64,000 nt of DNA from Halictus rubicundus (GCF_050948215.1 NW_027488834.1:62001-126000), one strand, 5' to 3'; shown: positions 13,047 to 25,917, numbered from the stretch's first letter. Notes: a model not told the origin generated them from the letters alone. Numbers and translations: made by a program.

Positions 13047-14777
13047 ATAGAGGATAGGATATAATAGAAGATAGGATATAATAGAGGATAGGATAGGATA
13101 GAGGATAGGATAGGATAGAAGATAGGATAGGGGATTTGATAGGATAGAGGATAGGATAGGATAGAGGATAGGATAGGATAGAGGACAGGATAGGATAGAG
13201 GATAGAGGATAGGATAGGATAGAGGATAGGATAGGATAGAGGATAGGATAGGATAGAGCATAGGATACGATAGAGGATAGGATAGGATAGAGGATAGTAT
13301 AGGATAGAGGATAGGATAGGATATAGGATAGGATAGGATAGAGGATAGGATAGGATAGAGTATAGGATAGGATAGAGGATAGAATAGGGGATTTGATAGG
13401 ATAGAGGATAGGATAGGATAGAGGATTGGATAGAGGATAGGATAGGATAGAGGATAGGATAGGATAGAGGATAGGATAGGATAGAGGATAGGATAGGATA
13501 GAGGATAGGATAGGATAGAAGATAGGATAGGATATAGGATAGGATAGGATAGAGGATACGATAGGATAGAGGATTGGATAGAGGATTGGATAGAGGATAG
13601 GATAGGATAGAGGATATTATAGGATAGTGGATATGATAGGATAGAGGATAGGATAGGATAGAGGATTGGATAGGATAGAGGATAGGATAGACGATAGGAT
13701 AGACGATAGGATAGAGGATATGATAGGATAGAGGATAGGATAGGATAGAGGATTGGATAGGATAGAGGATAGGATAGACGATAGGATAGACGACAGAATA
13801 GGATAGAGGATAGGATAGGATAGAGGATAGGATAGGGGATTTGATAGGATAGAGGATAGGATAGGATAGAAGATAGGATAGTGTAGAGGATACTATAGGA
13901 TAGAGGATAGGATAGGATAGAGGATAGGATAGGATAGAGGATAGGATAGGATAGAGGATAGGATAGGATAGAGGATAGGATAGGATAGAGGATAGGATAG
14001 GATAGAGGATAGGATAGGATACAGGATAGGATAGGATAGAGGATAGGATAGGATAGGGGATAGGATAGGATAGAGGATAGGATAGGATAGAGGATAGGAT
14101 AGGATAGAGGATAGGATAGGATAGGATAGAGGATAGGATAGGATAGAGGATAGGATAGGATAGAGGATAGGATAGGATAGAGGATAGAATAGGATAGAGG
14201 ATAGGATAGACGATAGGATAGGATAGAGGATTGGATAGGATAGAGGATAGGATAGACGATAGGATAGACGATAGGATAGAGGATATGATAGGATAGAGGA
14301 TAGGATAGGATAGAGGATTGGATAGGATAGAGGATAGGATAGACGATAGGATAGACGATCGGATAGACGACAGAATAGGATAGAGGATAGGATAGGATAG
14401 AGGATAGAGGATAGGATAGGATAGAGGATAGGATAGGGGATTTGATAGGATAGAGGATAGGATAGGATAGAAGATAGGATAGTGTAGAGGATACGATAGG
14501 ATAGAGGATAGGATAGGATAGAGGATAGGATAGGATAGAGGATAGGATAGACGAAAGGATAGGATAGAGCATAGAATAGGATAGATGATAGGATGGGATA
14601 GAGGATAGGATAGTATAGAGGATATGATAGGATAGTGGATAGGATAGGATAGAGGATTGGATAGGATAGAGGATAGATAATAGGATAGGATAGAGGATTG
14701 GATAGGATACAGGATAGGATAGGATAGAGGATAGGATAGGATAGAGGATAGGATAGGATAGAGGATAGGATAGGATA

Positions 14778-14837
14778 GAGTATAGGGTAGGATAGAGGAT
14801 AGGATAATACAGAGGATAGGGTAGGGGATTTGATAGG
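14778..14837 (+). repeat. M3 module, copy 3
   Basis: GGATAATACAGAGG in place of GGATAGGACAGAGG. Confidence 0.85.
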
Positions 14838-15112
14838 ATAGAGGATAGGATAGGATAGAGGATAGGATAGGATAGAGGATAGGATAGGATAGAGGATAGG
14901 ATAGGATAGAGGATAGGATAGGATAGAGGATAGGATAGGATAGAGGATAGGATAGGATAGAGGATAGGATAGGATAGAGGATAGGATAGGATAGAGGATA
15001 GGATAGGATAGAGGATAGGATAGGATAGACGATAGGATAGGATAGAGGATAGGATAGGATAGAGGATAGGATAGGATAGAGGATAGGATAGGATAGAGGA
15101 TAGGATAGGATA

Positions 15113-15172
15113 GAGTATAGGGTAGGATAGAGGATAGGATAGGACAGAGGATAGGGTAGGGGATTTGATAGG
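15113..15172 (+). repeat. M3 module, copy 4
   Basis: Followed by the GGATATAATAGA pair. Confidence 0.86.
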
Positions 15173-15483
15173 ATAGAGGATAGGATATAATAGAAGATAG
15201 GATATAATAGAGGATAGGATAGGATAGAGGATAGGATAGGATAGAGGATAGGATAGACGAAAGGATAGGATAGAGCATAGAATAGGATAGATGATAGGAT
15301 GGGATAGAGGATAGGATAGTATAGAGGATATGATAGGATAGTGGATAGGATAGGATAGAGGATTGGATAGGATAGAGGATAGATAATAGGATAGGATAGA
15401 GGATTGGATAGGATACAGGATAGGATAGGATAGAGGATAGGATAGGATAGAGGATAGGATAGGATAGAGGATAGGATAGGATA

Positions 15484-15543
15484 GAGTATAGGGTAGGATA
15501 GAGGATAGGATAGGACAGAGGATAGGGTAGGGGATTTGATAGG
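15484..15543 (+). repeat. M3 module, copy 5
   Basis: Followed by a run of canonical 17-mers. Confidence 0.86.
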
Positions 15544-15818
15544 ATAGAGGATAGGATAGGATAGAGGATAGGATAGGATAGAGGATAGGATAGGATAGAG
15601 GATAGGATAGGATAGAGGATAGGATAGGATAGAGGATAGGATAGGATAGAGGATAGGATAGGATAGAGGATAGGATAGGATAGAGGATAGGATAGGATAG
15701 AGGATAGGATAGGATAGAGGATAGGATAGGATAGACGATAGGATAGGATAGAGGATAGGATAGGGTAGAGGATAGGATAGGATAGAGGATAGGATAGGAT
15801 AGAGGATAGGATAGGATA

Positions 15819-15878
15819 GAGTATAGGGTAGGATAGAGGATAGGATAGGACAGAGGATAGGGTAGGGGATTTGATAGG
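15819..15878 (+). repeat. M3 module, copy 6
   Basis: Followed by the GGATATAATAGA pair. Confidence 0.86.
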
Positions 15879-16046
15879 ATAGAGGATAGGATATAATAGA
15901 AGATAGGATATAATAGAGGATAGGATAGGATAGAGGATAGGATAGGATAGAAGATAGGATAGGGGATTTGATAGGATAGAGGATAGGATAGGATAGAGGA
16001 TAGGATAGGATAGAGGACAGGATAGGATAGAGGATAGGATAGGATA

Positions 16047-16106
16047 GAGTATAGGGTAGGATAGAGGATAGGATAGGACAGAGGATAGGGTTGGGGATTT
16101 GATAGG
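16047..16106 (+). repeat. M3 module, copy 7
   Basis: Private GGGTTGGGGATTTG. Confidence 0.86.
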
Positions 16107-16211
16107 ATAGAGGATAGGATAGGATAGACGATAGGATAGGATAGAGGATAGGATAGGATAGAGGATAGGATAGGATAGAGGATAGGATAGGATAGAGGAT
16201 AGGATAGGATA

Positions 16212-16271
16212 GAGTATAGGGTAGGATAGAGGATAGGATAGGACAGAGGATAGGGTAGGGGATTTGATAGG
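16212..16271 (+). repeat. M3 module, copy 8
   Basis: Followed by canonical monomers. Confidence 0.86.
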
Positions 16272-16461
16272 ATAGAGGATAGGATAGGATAGAGGATAGG
16301 ATAGGATAGAGGATAGGATAGGATAGAGGATAGGATAGGATAGAGGATAGGATAGGATAGAGGATAGGATAGGATAGACGATAGGATAGGATAGAGGATA
16401 GGATAGGATAGAGGATAGGATAGGATAGAGGATAGGATAGGATAGAGGATAGGATAGGATA

Positions 16462-16521
16462 GAGTATAGGGTAGGATAGAGGATAGGATAGGACAGAGGA
16501 TAGGGTAGGGGATTTGATAGG
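16462..16521 (+). repeat. M3 module, copy 9
   Basis: Followed by the GGATATAATAGA pair and GAAGATATGATAGG. Confidence 0.86.
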
Positions 16522-18322
16522 ATAGAGGATAGGATATAATAGAAGATAGGATATAATAGAGGATAGGATAGGATAGAGGATAGGATAGGATAGAAGATAT
16601 GATAGGGGATTTGATAGGATAGAGGATAGGATAGGATAGAGGATAGGATAGGATAGAGGACAGGATAGGATAGGGGATAGAGGATAGGATAGGATAGAGG
16701 ATAGGATAGGATAGAGGATAGGATAGGATAGAGCATAGGATACGATAGAGGATAGGATAGGATAGAGGATAGTATAGGATAGAGGATAGGATAGGATATA
16801 GGATAGGATAGGATAGAGGATAGGATAGGATAGAGTATAGGATAGGATAGAGGATAGAATAGGGGATTTGATAGGATAGAGGATAGGATAGGATAGAGGA
16901 TTGGATAGAGGATAGGATAGGATAGAGGATAGGATAGGATAGAGGATAGGATAGGATAGAGGATAGGATAGGATAGAGGATAGGATAGGATAGAAGATAG
17001 GATATGATATAGGATAGGATAGGATAGAGGATAGGATAGGATAGAGGATTGGATAGAGGATTGGATAGAGGATAGGATAGGATAGAGGATATTATAGGAT
17101 AGTGGATATGATAGGATAGAGGATAGGATAGGATAGAGGATTGGATAGGATAGAGGATAGGATAGACGATAGGATAGACGATAGGATAGAGGATATGATA
17201 GGATAGAGGATAGGATAGGATAGAGGATTGGATAGGATAGAGGATAGGATAGACGATAGGATAGACGATAGGATAGACGACAGAATAGGATAGAGGATAG
17301 GATAGGATAGAGGATAGAGGATAGGATAGGATAGAGGATAGGATAGGGGATTTGATAGGATAGAGGATAGGATAGGATAGAAGATAGGATAGTGTAGAGG
17401 ATACGATAGGATAGAGGATAGGATAGGATAGAGGATAGGATAGGATAGAGGATAGGATAGGATAGAGGATAGGATAGGATAGAGGATAGGATAGGATAGA
17501 GGATAGGATAGGATAGAGGATAGGATAGGATAGAGGATAGGATAGGATACAGGATAGGATAGGATAGAGGATAGGATAGGATAGGGGATAGGATAGGATA
17601 GAGGATAGGATAGGATAGAGGATAGGATAGGATAGAGGATAGGATAGGATAGGATAGAGGATAGGATAGGATAGAGGATAGGATAGGATAGAGGATAGGA
17701 TAGGATAGAGGATAGGATAGGATAGAGGATAGAATAGGATAGAGGATAGGATAGACGATAGGATAGGATAGAGGATTGGATAGGATAGAGGATAGGATAG
17801 GCGATAGGATAGACGATAGGATAGAGGATATGATAGGATAGAGGATAGGATAGGATAGAGGATTGGATAGGATAGAGGATAGGATAGACGATAGGATAGA
17901 CGATCGGATAGACGACAGAATAGGATAGAGGATAGGATAGGATAGAGGATAGAGGATAGGATAGGATAGAGGATAGGATAGGGGATTTGATAGGATAGAG
18001 GATAGGATAGGATAGAAGATAGGATAGTGTAGAGGATACGATAGGATAGAGGATAGGATAGGATAGAGGATAGGATAGGATAGAGGATAGGATAGACGAA
18101 AGGATAGGATAGAGCATAGAATAGGATAGATGATAGGATGGGATAGAGGATAGGATAGTATAGAGGATAGGATAGGATAGTGGATAGGATAGGATAGAGG
18201 ATTGGATAGGATAGAGGATAGATAATAGGATAGGATAGAGGATTGGATAGGATACAGGATAGGATAGGATAGAGGATAGGATAGGATAGAGGATAGGATA
18301 GGATAGAGGATAGGATAGGATA

Positions 18323-18382
18323 GAGTATAGGGTAGGATAGAGGATAGGATAGGACAGAGGATAGGGTAGGGGATTTGATAGG
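18323..18382 (+). repeat. M3 module, copy 10
   Basis: In the 2,179-bp HOR unit; followed by canonical monomers. Confidence 0.86.
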
Positions 18383-18640
18383 ATAGAGGATAGGATAGGA
18401 TAGAGGATAGGATAGGATAGAGGATAGGATAGGATAGAGGATAGGATAGGATAGAGGATAGGATAGGATAGAGGATAGGATAGGATAGAGGATAGGATAG
18501 GATAGAGGATAGGATAGGATAGAGGATAGGATAGGATAGAGGATAGGATGGGATAGACGATAGGATAGGATAGAGGATAGGATAGGATAGAGGATAGGAT
18601 AGGATAGAGGATAGGATAGGATAGAGGATAGGATAGGATA

Positions 18641-18700
18641 GAGTATAGGGTAGGATAGAGGATAGGATAGGACAGAGGATAGGGTAGGGGATTTGATAGG
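18641..18700 (+). repeat. M3 module, copy 11
   Basis: Followed by the GGATATAATAGA pair; last copy with that pair. Confidence 0.86.
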
Positions 18701-18915
18701 ATAGAGGATAGGATATAATAGAAGATAGGATATAATAGAGGATAGGATAGGATAGAGGATAGGATAGGATAGAAGATAGGATAGGGGATTTGATAGGATA
18801 GAGGATAGGATAGGATAGAGGATAGGATAGGATAGAGGACAGGATAGGATAGAGGATAGAGGATAGGATAGGATAGAGGATAGGATAGGATAGAGGATAG
18901 GATAGGATAGAGCAT

Positions 18916-20249
18916 AGGATACGATAGAGGATAGGATAGGATAGAGGATAGTATAGGATAGAGGATAGGATAGGATATAGGATAGGATAGGATAGAGGAT
19001 AGGATAGGATAGAGTATAGGATAGGATAGAGGATAGAATAGGGGATTTGATAGGATAGAGGATAGGATAGGATAGAGGATTGGATAGAGGATAGGATAGG
19101 ATAGAGGATAGGATAGGATAGAGGATAGGATAGGATAGAGGATAGGATAGGATAGAGGATAGGATAGGATAGAAGATAGGATAGGATATAGGATAGGATA
19201 GGATAGAGGATAGGATAGGATAGAGGATTGGATAGAGGATTGGATAGAGGATAGGATAGGATAGAGGATATTATAGGATAGTGGATATGATAGGATAGAG
19301 GATAGGATAGGATAGAGGATTGGATAGGATAGAGGATAGGATAGACGATAGGATAGACGATAGGATAGAGGATATGATAGGATAGAGGATAGGATAGGAT
19401 AGAGGATTGGATAGGATAGAGGATAGGATAGACGATAGGATAGACGATAGGATAGACGACAGAATAGGATAGAGGATAGGATAGGATAGAGGATAGAGGA
19501 TAGGATAGGATAGAGGATAGGATAGGGGATTTGATAGGATAGAGGATAGGATAGGATAGAAGATAGGATAGTGTAGAGGATAGGATAGGATAGAGGATAG
19601 GATAGGATAGAGGATAGGATAGGATAGAGGATAGGATAGGATAGAGGATAGGATAGGATAGAGGATAGGATAGGATAGAGGATAGGATAGGATACAGGAT
19701 AGGATAGGATAGAGGATAGGATAGGATAGGGGATAGGATAGGATAGAGGATAGGATAGGATAGAGGATAGGATAGGATAGAGGATAGGATAGGATAGGAT
19801 AGAGGATAGGATAGGATAGAGGATAGGATAGGATAGAGGATAGGATAGGATAGAGGATAGAATAGGATAGAGGATAGGATAGACGATAGGATAGGATAGA
19901 GGATTGGATAGGATAGAGGATAGGATAGACGATAGGATAGACGATAGGATAGAGGATATGATAGGATAGAGGATAGGATAGGATAGAGGATTGGATAGGA
20001 TAGAGGATAGGATAGACGATAGGATAGACGATCGGATAGACGACAGAATAGGATAGAGGATAGGATAGGATAGAGGATAGAGGATAGGATAGGATAGAGG
20101 ATAGGATAGGGGATTTGATAGGATAGAGGATAGGATAGGATAGAAGATAGGATAGTGTAGAGGATACGATAGGATAGAGGATAGGATAGGATAGAGGATA
20201 GGATAGGATAGAGGATAGGATAGGATAGAGGATAGGATAGGATAGAGGA
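18916..20249 (+). repeat. Next 2.18-kb HOR unit, expanded and grading into the 546-bp duplication
   Basis: Follows the previous unit marker for marker up to at least 20,160. The offset then grows: GAGCATAG at 18,117 has its counterpart at 20,539, offset 2,422, which is 243 bp of extra monomers. Confidence 0.75.
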
Positions 20250-20795
20250 TAGGATAGGATAGAGGATAGGATAGGATAGAGGATAGGATAGGATAGAGGA
20301 TAGGATAGGATAGAGGATAGGATAGGATAGAGGATAGGATAGGATAGAGGATAGGATAGGATAGGGGATAGGATAGGATAGAGGATAGGATAGGATAGAG
20401 GATAGGATAGGATAGAGGATAGGATAGGATAGGATAGAGGATAGGATAGGATAGAGGATAGGATAGGATAGAGGATAGGATAGGATAGAGGATAGAATAG
20501 GATAGAGGATAGGATAGACGATAGGATAGGATAGAGCATAGGATAGGATAGAGGATAGGATGGGATAGAGGATAGGATAGTATAGAGGATAGGATAGGAT
20601 AGTGGATAGGATAGGATAGAGGATTGGATAGGATAGAGGATAGATAATAGGATAGGATAGAGGATTGGATAGGATACAGGATAGGATAGGATAGAGGATA
20701 GGATAGGATAGAGGATAGGATAGGATAGAGGATAGGATAGGATAGAGTATAGGGTAGGATAGAGGATAGGATAGGACAGAGGATAGGGTAGGGGA
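20250..20795 (+). repeat. 546-bp tandem duplication, copy 1
   Basis: GATAGGGGATAGG (GGGG 20,364/20,910), GAGCATAGG (20,539/21,085), GATAATAGG (20,644/21,190) and M3 (20,745/21,291) pair at exactly 546 bp. The left boundary lies in near-pure monomers and is approximate. Confidence 0.85.
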
Positions 20796-20804
20796 TTTGA
20801 TAGG
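20745..20804 (+). repeat. M3 module, copy 12
   Basis: In copy 1 of the 546-bp duplication. Confidence 0.86.
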
Positions 20805-21341
20805 ATAGAGGATAGGATAGGATAGAGGATAGGATAGGATAGAGGATAGGATAGGATAGAGGATAGGATAGGATAGAGGATAGGATAGGATAGAGGATAG
20901 GATAGGATAGGGGATAGGATAGGATAGAGGATAGGATAGGATAGAGGATAGGATAGGATAGAGGATAGGATAGGATAGGATAGAGGATAGGATAGGATAG
21001 AGGATAGGATAGGATAGAGGATAGGATAGGATAGAGGATAGAATAGGATAGAGGATAGGATAGACGATAGGATAGGATAGAGCATAGGATAGGATAGAGG
21101 ATAGGATGGGATAGAGGATAGGATAGTATAGAGGATAGGATAGGATAGTGGATAGGATAGGATAGAGGATTGGATAGGATAGAGGATAGATAATAGGATA
21201 GGATAGAGGATTGGATAGGATACAGGATAGGATAGGATAGAGGATAGGATAGGATAGAGGATAGGATAGGATAGAGGATAGGATAGGATAGAGTATAGGG
21301 TAGGATAGAGGATAGGATAGGACAGAGGATAGGGTAGGGGA
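20796..21341 (+). repeat. 546-bp tandem duplication, copy 2
   Basis: Abuts copy 1. Its end marks the entry into the homogeneous core. Confidence 0.85.
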
Positions 21342-21350
21342 TTTGATAGG
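21291..21350 (+). repeat. M3 module, copy 13
   Basis: +546 bp counterpart of copy 12 and the last M3 before the homogeneous core. Confidence 0.86.
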
Positions 21351-23960
21351 ATAGAGGATAGGATAGGATAGAGGATAGGATAGGATAGAGGATAGGATAG
21401 GATAGAGGATAGGATAGGATAGAGGATAGGATAGGATAGAGGATAGGATAGGATAGAGGATAGGATAGGATAGAGGATAGGATAGGATAGAGGATAGGAT
21501 AGGATAGAGGATAGGATAGGATAGAGGATAGGATAGGATAGAGGATAGGATAGGATAGAGGATAGGATAGGATAGAGGATAGGATAGGATAGAGGATAGG
21601 ATAGAGGATAGGATAGGATAGAGGATAGGATAGGATAGAGGATAGGATAGGATAGAGGATAGGATAGGATAGAGGATAGGATAGGATAGAGGATAGGATA
21701 GGATAGAGGATAGGATAGGATAGAGGATAGGATAGGATAGAGGATAGGATAGGATAGAGGATAGGATAGGATAGAGGATAGGATAGGATAGAGGTTAGGA
21801 TAGGATAGAGGATAGGATAGGATAGAGGATAGGATAGGATAGAGGATAGGATAGGATAGAGGATAGGATAGGATAGAGGATAGGATAGGATAGAGGATAG
21901 GATAGGATAGAGGATAGGATAGGATAGAGGATAGGATAGGATAGAGGATAGGATAGGATAAAGGATAGGATAGGATAGAGGATAGGATAGTATAGACGAT
22001 AGGATAGGATGAGGATAGGATAGGATAGAGGATAGAGGATAGGATAGGATAGAGGACAGGATAGGATAGAGGATAGGATAGGATAGAGGATAGGATAGGA
22101 TAGAGGATAGGATAGGATAGAGGATAGGATTGGATAGAGGATAGGATAGGATAGAGGATAGGATAGGATAGAGGATATGATAGGATAGATGATAGGATAG
22201 GATAGAGGATAGGATAGGATAGAGGATAGGATAGGATAGACGATAGGATAGGATAGAGGATAGGATAGGTTAGAGGATAGGATAGGATAGAGGATAGGAT
22301 AGGATAGAGGATAGGATAGGATAGAGGATAGGATAGGATAGAGGATAGGATAGGATAGAGGATAGGATAGGATAGAGGATAGGATAGGATAGAGGATAGG
22401 ATAGGATAGAGGATAGGATAGGATAGAGGATAGGATAGGATAGGATAGAGGATAGGATAGTAGAGGATAGGATAGGATAGAGGATAGGATAGGATAGAGG
22501 ATAGGATAGGATAGAGGATAGGATAGGATAGAGGATAGGATAGGATAGAGGATAGGATAGGATAGAGGATAGGATAGGATAGAGGATAGGATAGGATAGA
22601 GGATAGGATAGGATAGAGGATAGGATAGGATAGAGGATAGGATAGGATAGAGGATAGGATAGGATAGAGGATATGATCAGGATAGAGGATAGGATAGGAT
22701 AGAGGATAGGATAGGATAGAGGATAGGATAGGATAGAGGATAGGATAGGATAGAGGATAGGATAGGATAGAGGATATGATAGGATAGATGATAGGATAGG
22801 ATAGAGGATAGGATAGGATAGAGGATAGGATAGGATAGACGATAGGATAGGATAGAGGATAGGATAGGATAGAGGATAGGATAGGATAGAGGATAGGATA
22901 GGATAGAGGATAGGATAGGATAGAGGATAGGATAGGATAGAGGATAGGATAGGATAGAGGATAGGATAGGATAGAGGATAGGATAGGATAGAGGATAGGA
23001 TAGGATAGAGGATAGGATAGGATAGGGATAGGATAGGATAGAGGATAGGATAGAGGATAGGATAGGATAGAGGATAGGATAGGATAGAGGATAGGATAGG
23101 ATAGAGGATAGGATAGGATAGAGGATAGGATAGGATAGAGGATAGGATAGGATAGAGGATAGGATAGGATAGAGGATAGGATAGGATAGAGGATAGGATA
23201 GGATAGAGGATAGGATAGGATAGAGGATAGGATAGGATAGAGGATAGGATAGGATAGAGGATAGGATAGGATAGAGGATAGGATAGGATAGAGGATAGGA
23301 TAGGATAGAGGATAGGATAGGATAGAGGATAGGATAGGATAGAGGATAGGATAGGATAGAGGATAGGATAGGATAGAGGATAGGATAGGATAGAGGATAG
23401 GATAGGATAGAGGATAGGATAGGATAAAGGATAGGATAGGATAGAGGATAGGATTGTATAGACGATAGGATAGGATTGAGGATAGGATAGGATAGAGGAT
23501 AGAGGATAGGATAGGATAGAGGACAGGATAGGATAGAGGATAGGATAGGATAGAGGATAGGATAGGATAGAGGATAGGATAGGATAGAGGATAGGATAGG
23601 ATAGAGGATAGGATAGGATAGAGGATAGGATAGGATAGAGGATATGATAGGATAGATGATAGGATAGGATAGAGGATAGGATAGGATAGAGGATAGGATA
23701 GGATAGACGATAGGATAGGATAGAGGATAGGATAGGATAGAGGATAGGATAGGATAGAGGATACGACAGGATAGAGGATAGGATAGGATAGAGGATAGGA
23801 TAGGATAGAGGATAGGATAGGATAGATGATAGGATAGACGATAGGATAGGATAGACGATAGGATAGGATAGAGGATAGATGATAGGATAGACGATAGGAT
23901 AGGATAGACGATAGGATAGGATAGAGGATAGGATAGGATAGAACATAGGATAGGATAGAG
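21342..23960 (+). repeat. HOR domain 3: most homogeneous 17-bp core
   Basis: Nearly uninterrupted canonical 17-mers. Long perfect or near-perfect runs lie at about 21,610-21,790, 21,800-21,955, 22,860-23,020 and 23,053-23,420. A cluster of variants at about 21,960-22,190 (GATAAAGG, GTATAGACG, GAGGACAGG, GATATGATAGG) is repeated at about 23,426-23,660 with an offset of 1,466-1,467 bp, so even this stretch has a longer period. The 1-bp change in offset matches GGATGAGG versus GGATTGAGG. Confidence 0.85.
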
Positions 23961-24035
23961 GATACGACAGGATAGAGGATAGGATAGGGATTTGATAGGA
24001 TAGATGATAGCTTAAGATAGAGGATAGGATAGGAT

Positions 24036-24142
24036 AGAGAGTAGGAACGGATAGATGATATTATAGGATAGAGGATAGGATATGATAGAGTATACGATAT
24101 TATAGTGGGTAGGATACGATAGAGCATAGGTTAGGGGATTGG
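24036..24142 (+). repeat. Island A, 17-bp internal deletion
   Basis: 107 bp: lacks the 17-bp AATAGGTTAGGATAGAG block at the 5' end but keeps GGAACGG and the tail. Confidence 0.88.
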
Positions 24143-24625
24143 ATAGGATAGGATAGAGGATAGGCTAGGATAGAGGATAGGATAGAGGATAGGATAGGAT
24201 AGAGGATTGGATAGAGGATAGGATAGGATAGAGGATATTATAGGATAGAGGATATGATAGGATAGAGGATAGGATAGGATAGAGGATTGGATAGGATAGA
24301 GGATAGGATAGACGATAGGATAGGATAGAGGATAGGATAGGATAGAGTATAGAATAGGATAGAGGATAGGATATGATGGAGGATAGGATAAGATTGAGGA
24401 TAGGATAGGATAGAGGAAAGGATAGGATAGAGGATAGAGGATAGGATATGATAGAGGATAGGATAGAGGATAGGATAGGATAGAGGATAGGATAGGGGAT
24501 TTGATAGGATAGAGGATAGGATAGGATAGAAGATAGGATAGGATAGAGGATACGATAGGATAGAGGATAGGATAGGATAGAGGGATAGGATAGGATAGGA
24601 TAGAGGATTGGATAGAGGATAGGAT

Positions 24626-24737
24626 AGAGAATAGGTTAGGATAGAGAATTGGAACGGATAGATGATATTATAGGATAGAGGATAGGATATGATAGAGTAT
24701 ACGATATTATAGAGGGTAGGATAGGATAGAGCATAGG
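24626..24737 (+). repeat. Island A, tail lost
   Basis: GAATTGGAACGG and GAGGGTAGG variants; GAGCATAGG runs into ordinary monomers without GGGGATTGG. Confidence 0.87.
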
Positions 24738-25085
24738 ATAGGATAGAGGATAGGATAGGATAGAGGATAGGATAGGTTTGGGATAGGATAATATAGAGGA
24801 TAGGATAGGATAGAGGATAGGATAGGATAGATGATAGGCTAGGATAGAGGATAGGATAATATAGAGGATAGGATAGGATAGAGGATAGGATAGGATAGAG
24901 GATAGGATAGGATAGAGGATAGGATAGGATAGGATAGAGGATAGGATAGGGGATTTGATAGGATAGAGGATAGGATAGGATAGAAGATAGGATAGGATAG
25001 AGGATACGACAGGATAGAGGATAGGATAGGGGATTTGATAGGATAGATGATAGGGTAGGATAGAGAATAGGATAGAGGATAGGAT

Positions 25086-25209
25086 AGAGAAATAGGTTAG
25101 GATAGAGAGTAGGATCGGATAGATGATATTATAGGATAGAGGATAAGATATGATAGAGTATACGATATTATAGGGGATAGGATAGGATAGAGCATAGGAT
25201 AGGGGATTG
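25086..25209 (+). repeat. 124-bp island, A, GGATCGG variant
   Basis: Has an extra A (AGAGAAATAGG), GGATCGG, GATAAGATATG, and GGGGATAGG in place of GTGGGTAGG. Confidence 0.88.
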
Positions 25210-25793
25210 AAAGGATAGGATAGAGGATAGGATAGGATAGAGGATAGAATAGGATAGAGGATAGGATAATATAGAGGATAGGATAGGATAGAGGATAGGA
25301 TAGGATAGAGGATAGAGGATAGGATAGGATAGAGGATAGGATAGGATAGAGGATAGGATGGGATAGAGGATAGGATAGGATAGAGGATAGGATAGGATAG
25401 AGGATAGGATAGGATAGAGGATAGGATAGGATAGAGGATAGGATAGGATAGAGGATATGATAGGATAGATGATAGGATAGGATAGAGGATAGGATAGGAT
25501 AGAGGATAGGATAGGATAGAGGATAGGATAGGATAGAGGATAGGATAGGATAGAGGATAGGATAGACGATAGGATAGGATAGAGCATAGGATAGGATAGA
25601 GGATAGGATAGGATAGAGGATAGGATAGGATAGAGGATATGATAGGATAGATGATAGGATAGGATAGAGGATAGGATAGGATAGAGGATAGGATAGGATA
25701 GAGGATAGGATAGGGGATTTGATAGGATAGAGGATAGGATAGGATAGAGGATAGGATAGAGGATAGGATAGAGGATAGGATAGAGGATAGGAT

Positions 25794-25917
25794 AGAGAAT
25801 AGGTTAGGATAGAGAGTAGGAACGGATAGATGATATTATAGGATAGAGGATAGGATATGATAGAGTATACGATATTATAGTGGGTAGGATAGGATAGAGC
25901 ATAGGTTAGGGGATTGG
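25794..25917 (+). repeat. 124-bp island, A, consensus
   Basis: Last full A copy before 53,658. Confidence 0.9.

Larger units (their letters stand above)
16737..18915 (+). repeat. 2,179-bp HOR unit in domain 2
   Basis: Runs between successive GAGCATAGGATACG markers (CAT ending 16,736 and 18,915). The interior marker ATTATAGGATAGTGG pairs with the previous unit at 3,475 bp (13,616/17,091) and with the next at 2,179 bp (17,091/19,270). Confidence 0.82.
11425..21341 (+). repeat. HOR domain 2: island-free, M3-bearing
   Basis: No copy of the 124-bp island or its GTATAC core occurs here. The domain is marked by 13 copies of the 60-bp M3 module and by GAGCATAGGATACG at about 11,940, 13,259, 16,734 and 18,913. 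Aligning markers gives HOR offsets of 1,319, 3,475 and 2,179 bp. For example, ATTATAGGATAGTGG occurs at 13,616, 17,091 and 19,270. Confidence 0.8.

Noticed and set aside
19271..24127. 1,618-codon minus-strand open frame (and similar frames of 1,210, 1,074, 1,053 and 1,025 codons elsewhere)
   Set aside because: The translation is only the repeat read in frame: Leu, Ile, Ser, Tyr, Pro with rare variants. Overlapping frames of the same composition run in the other two phases. No domain, no codon-position signal, no promoter or splice context. Not called as genes.
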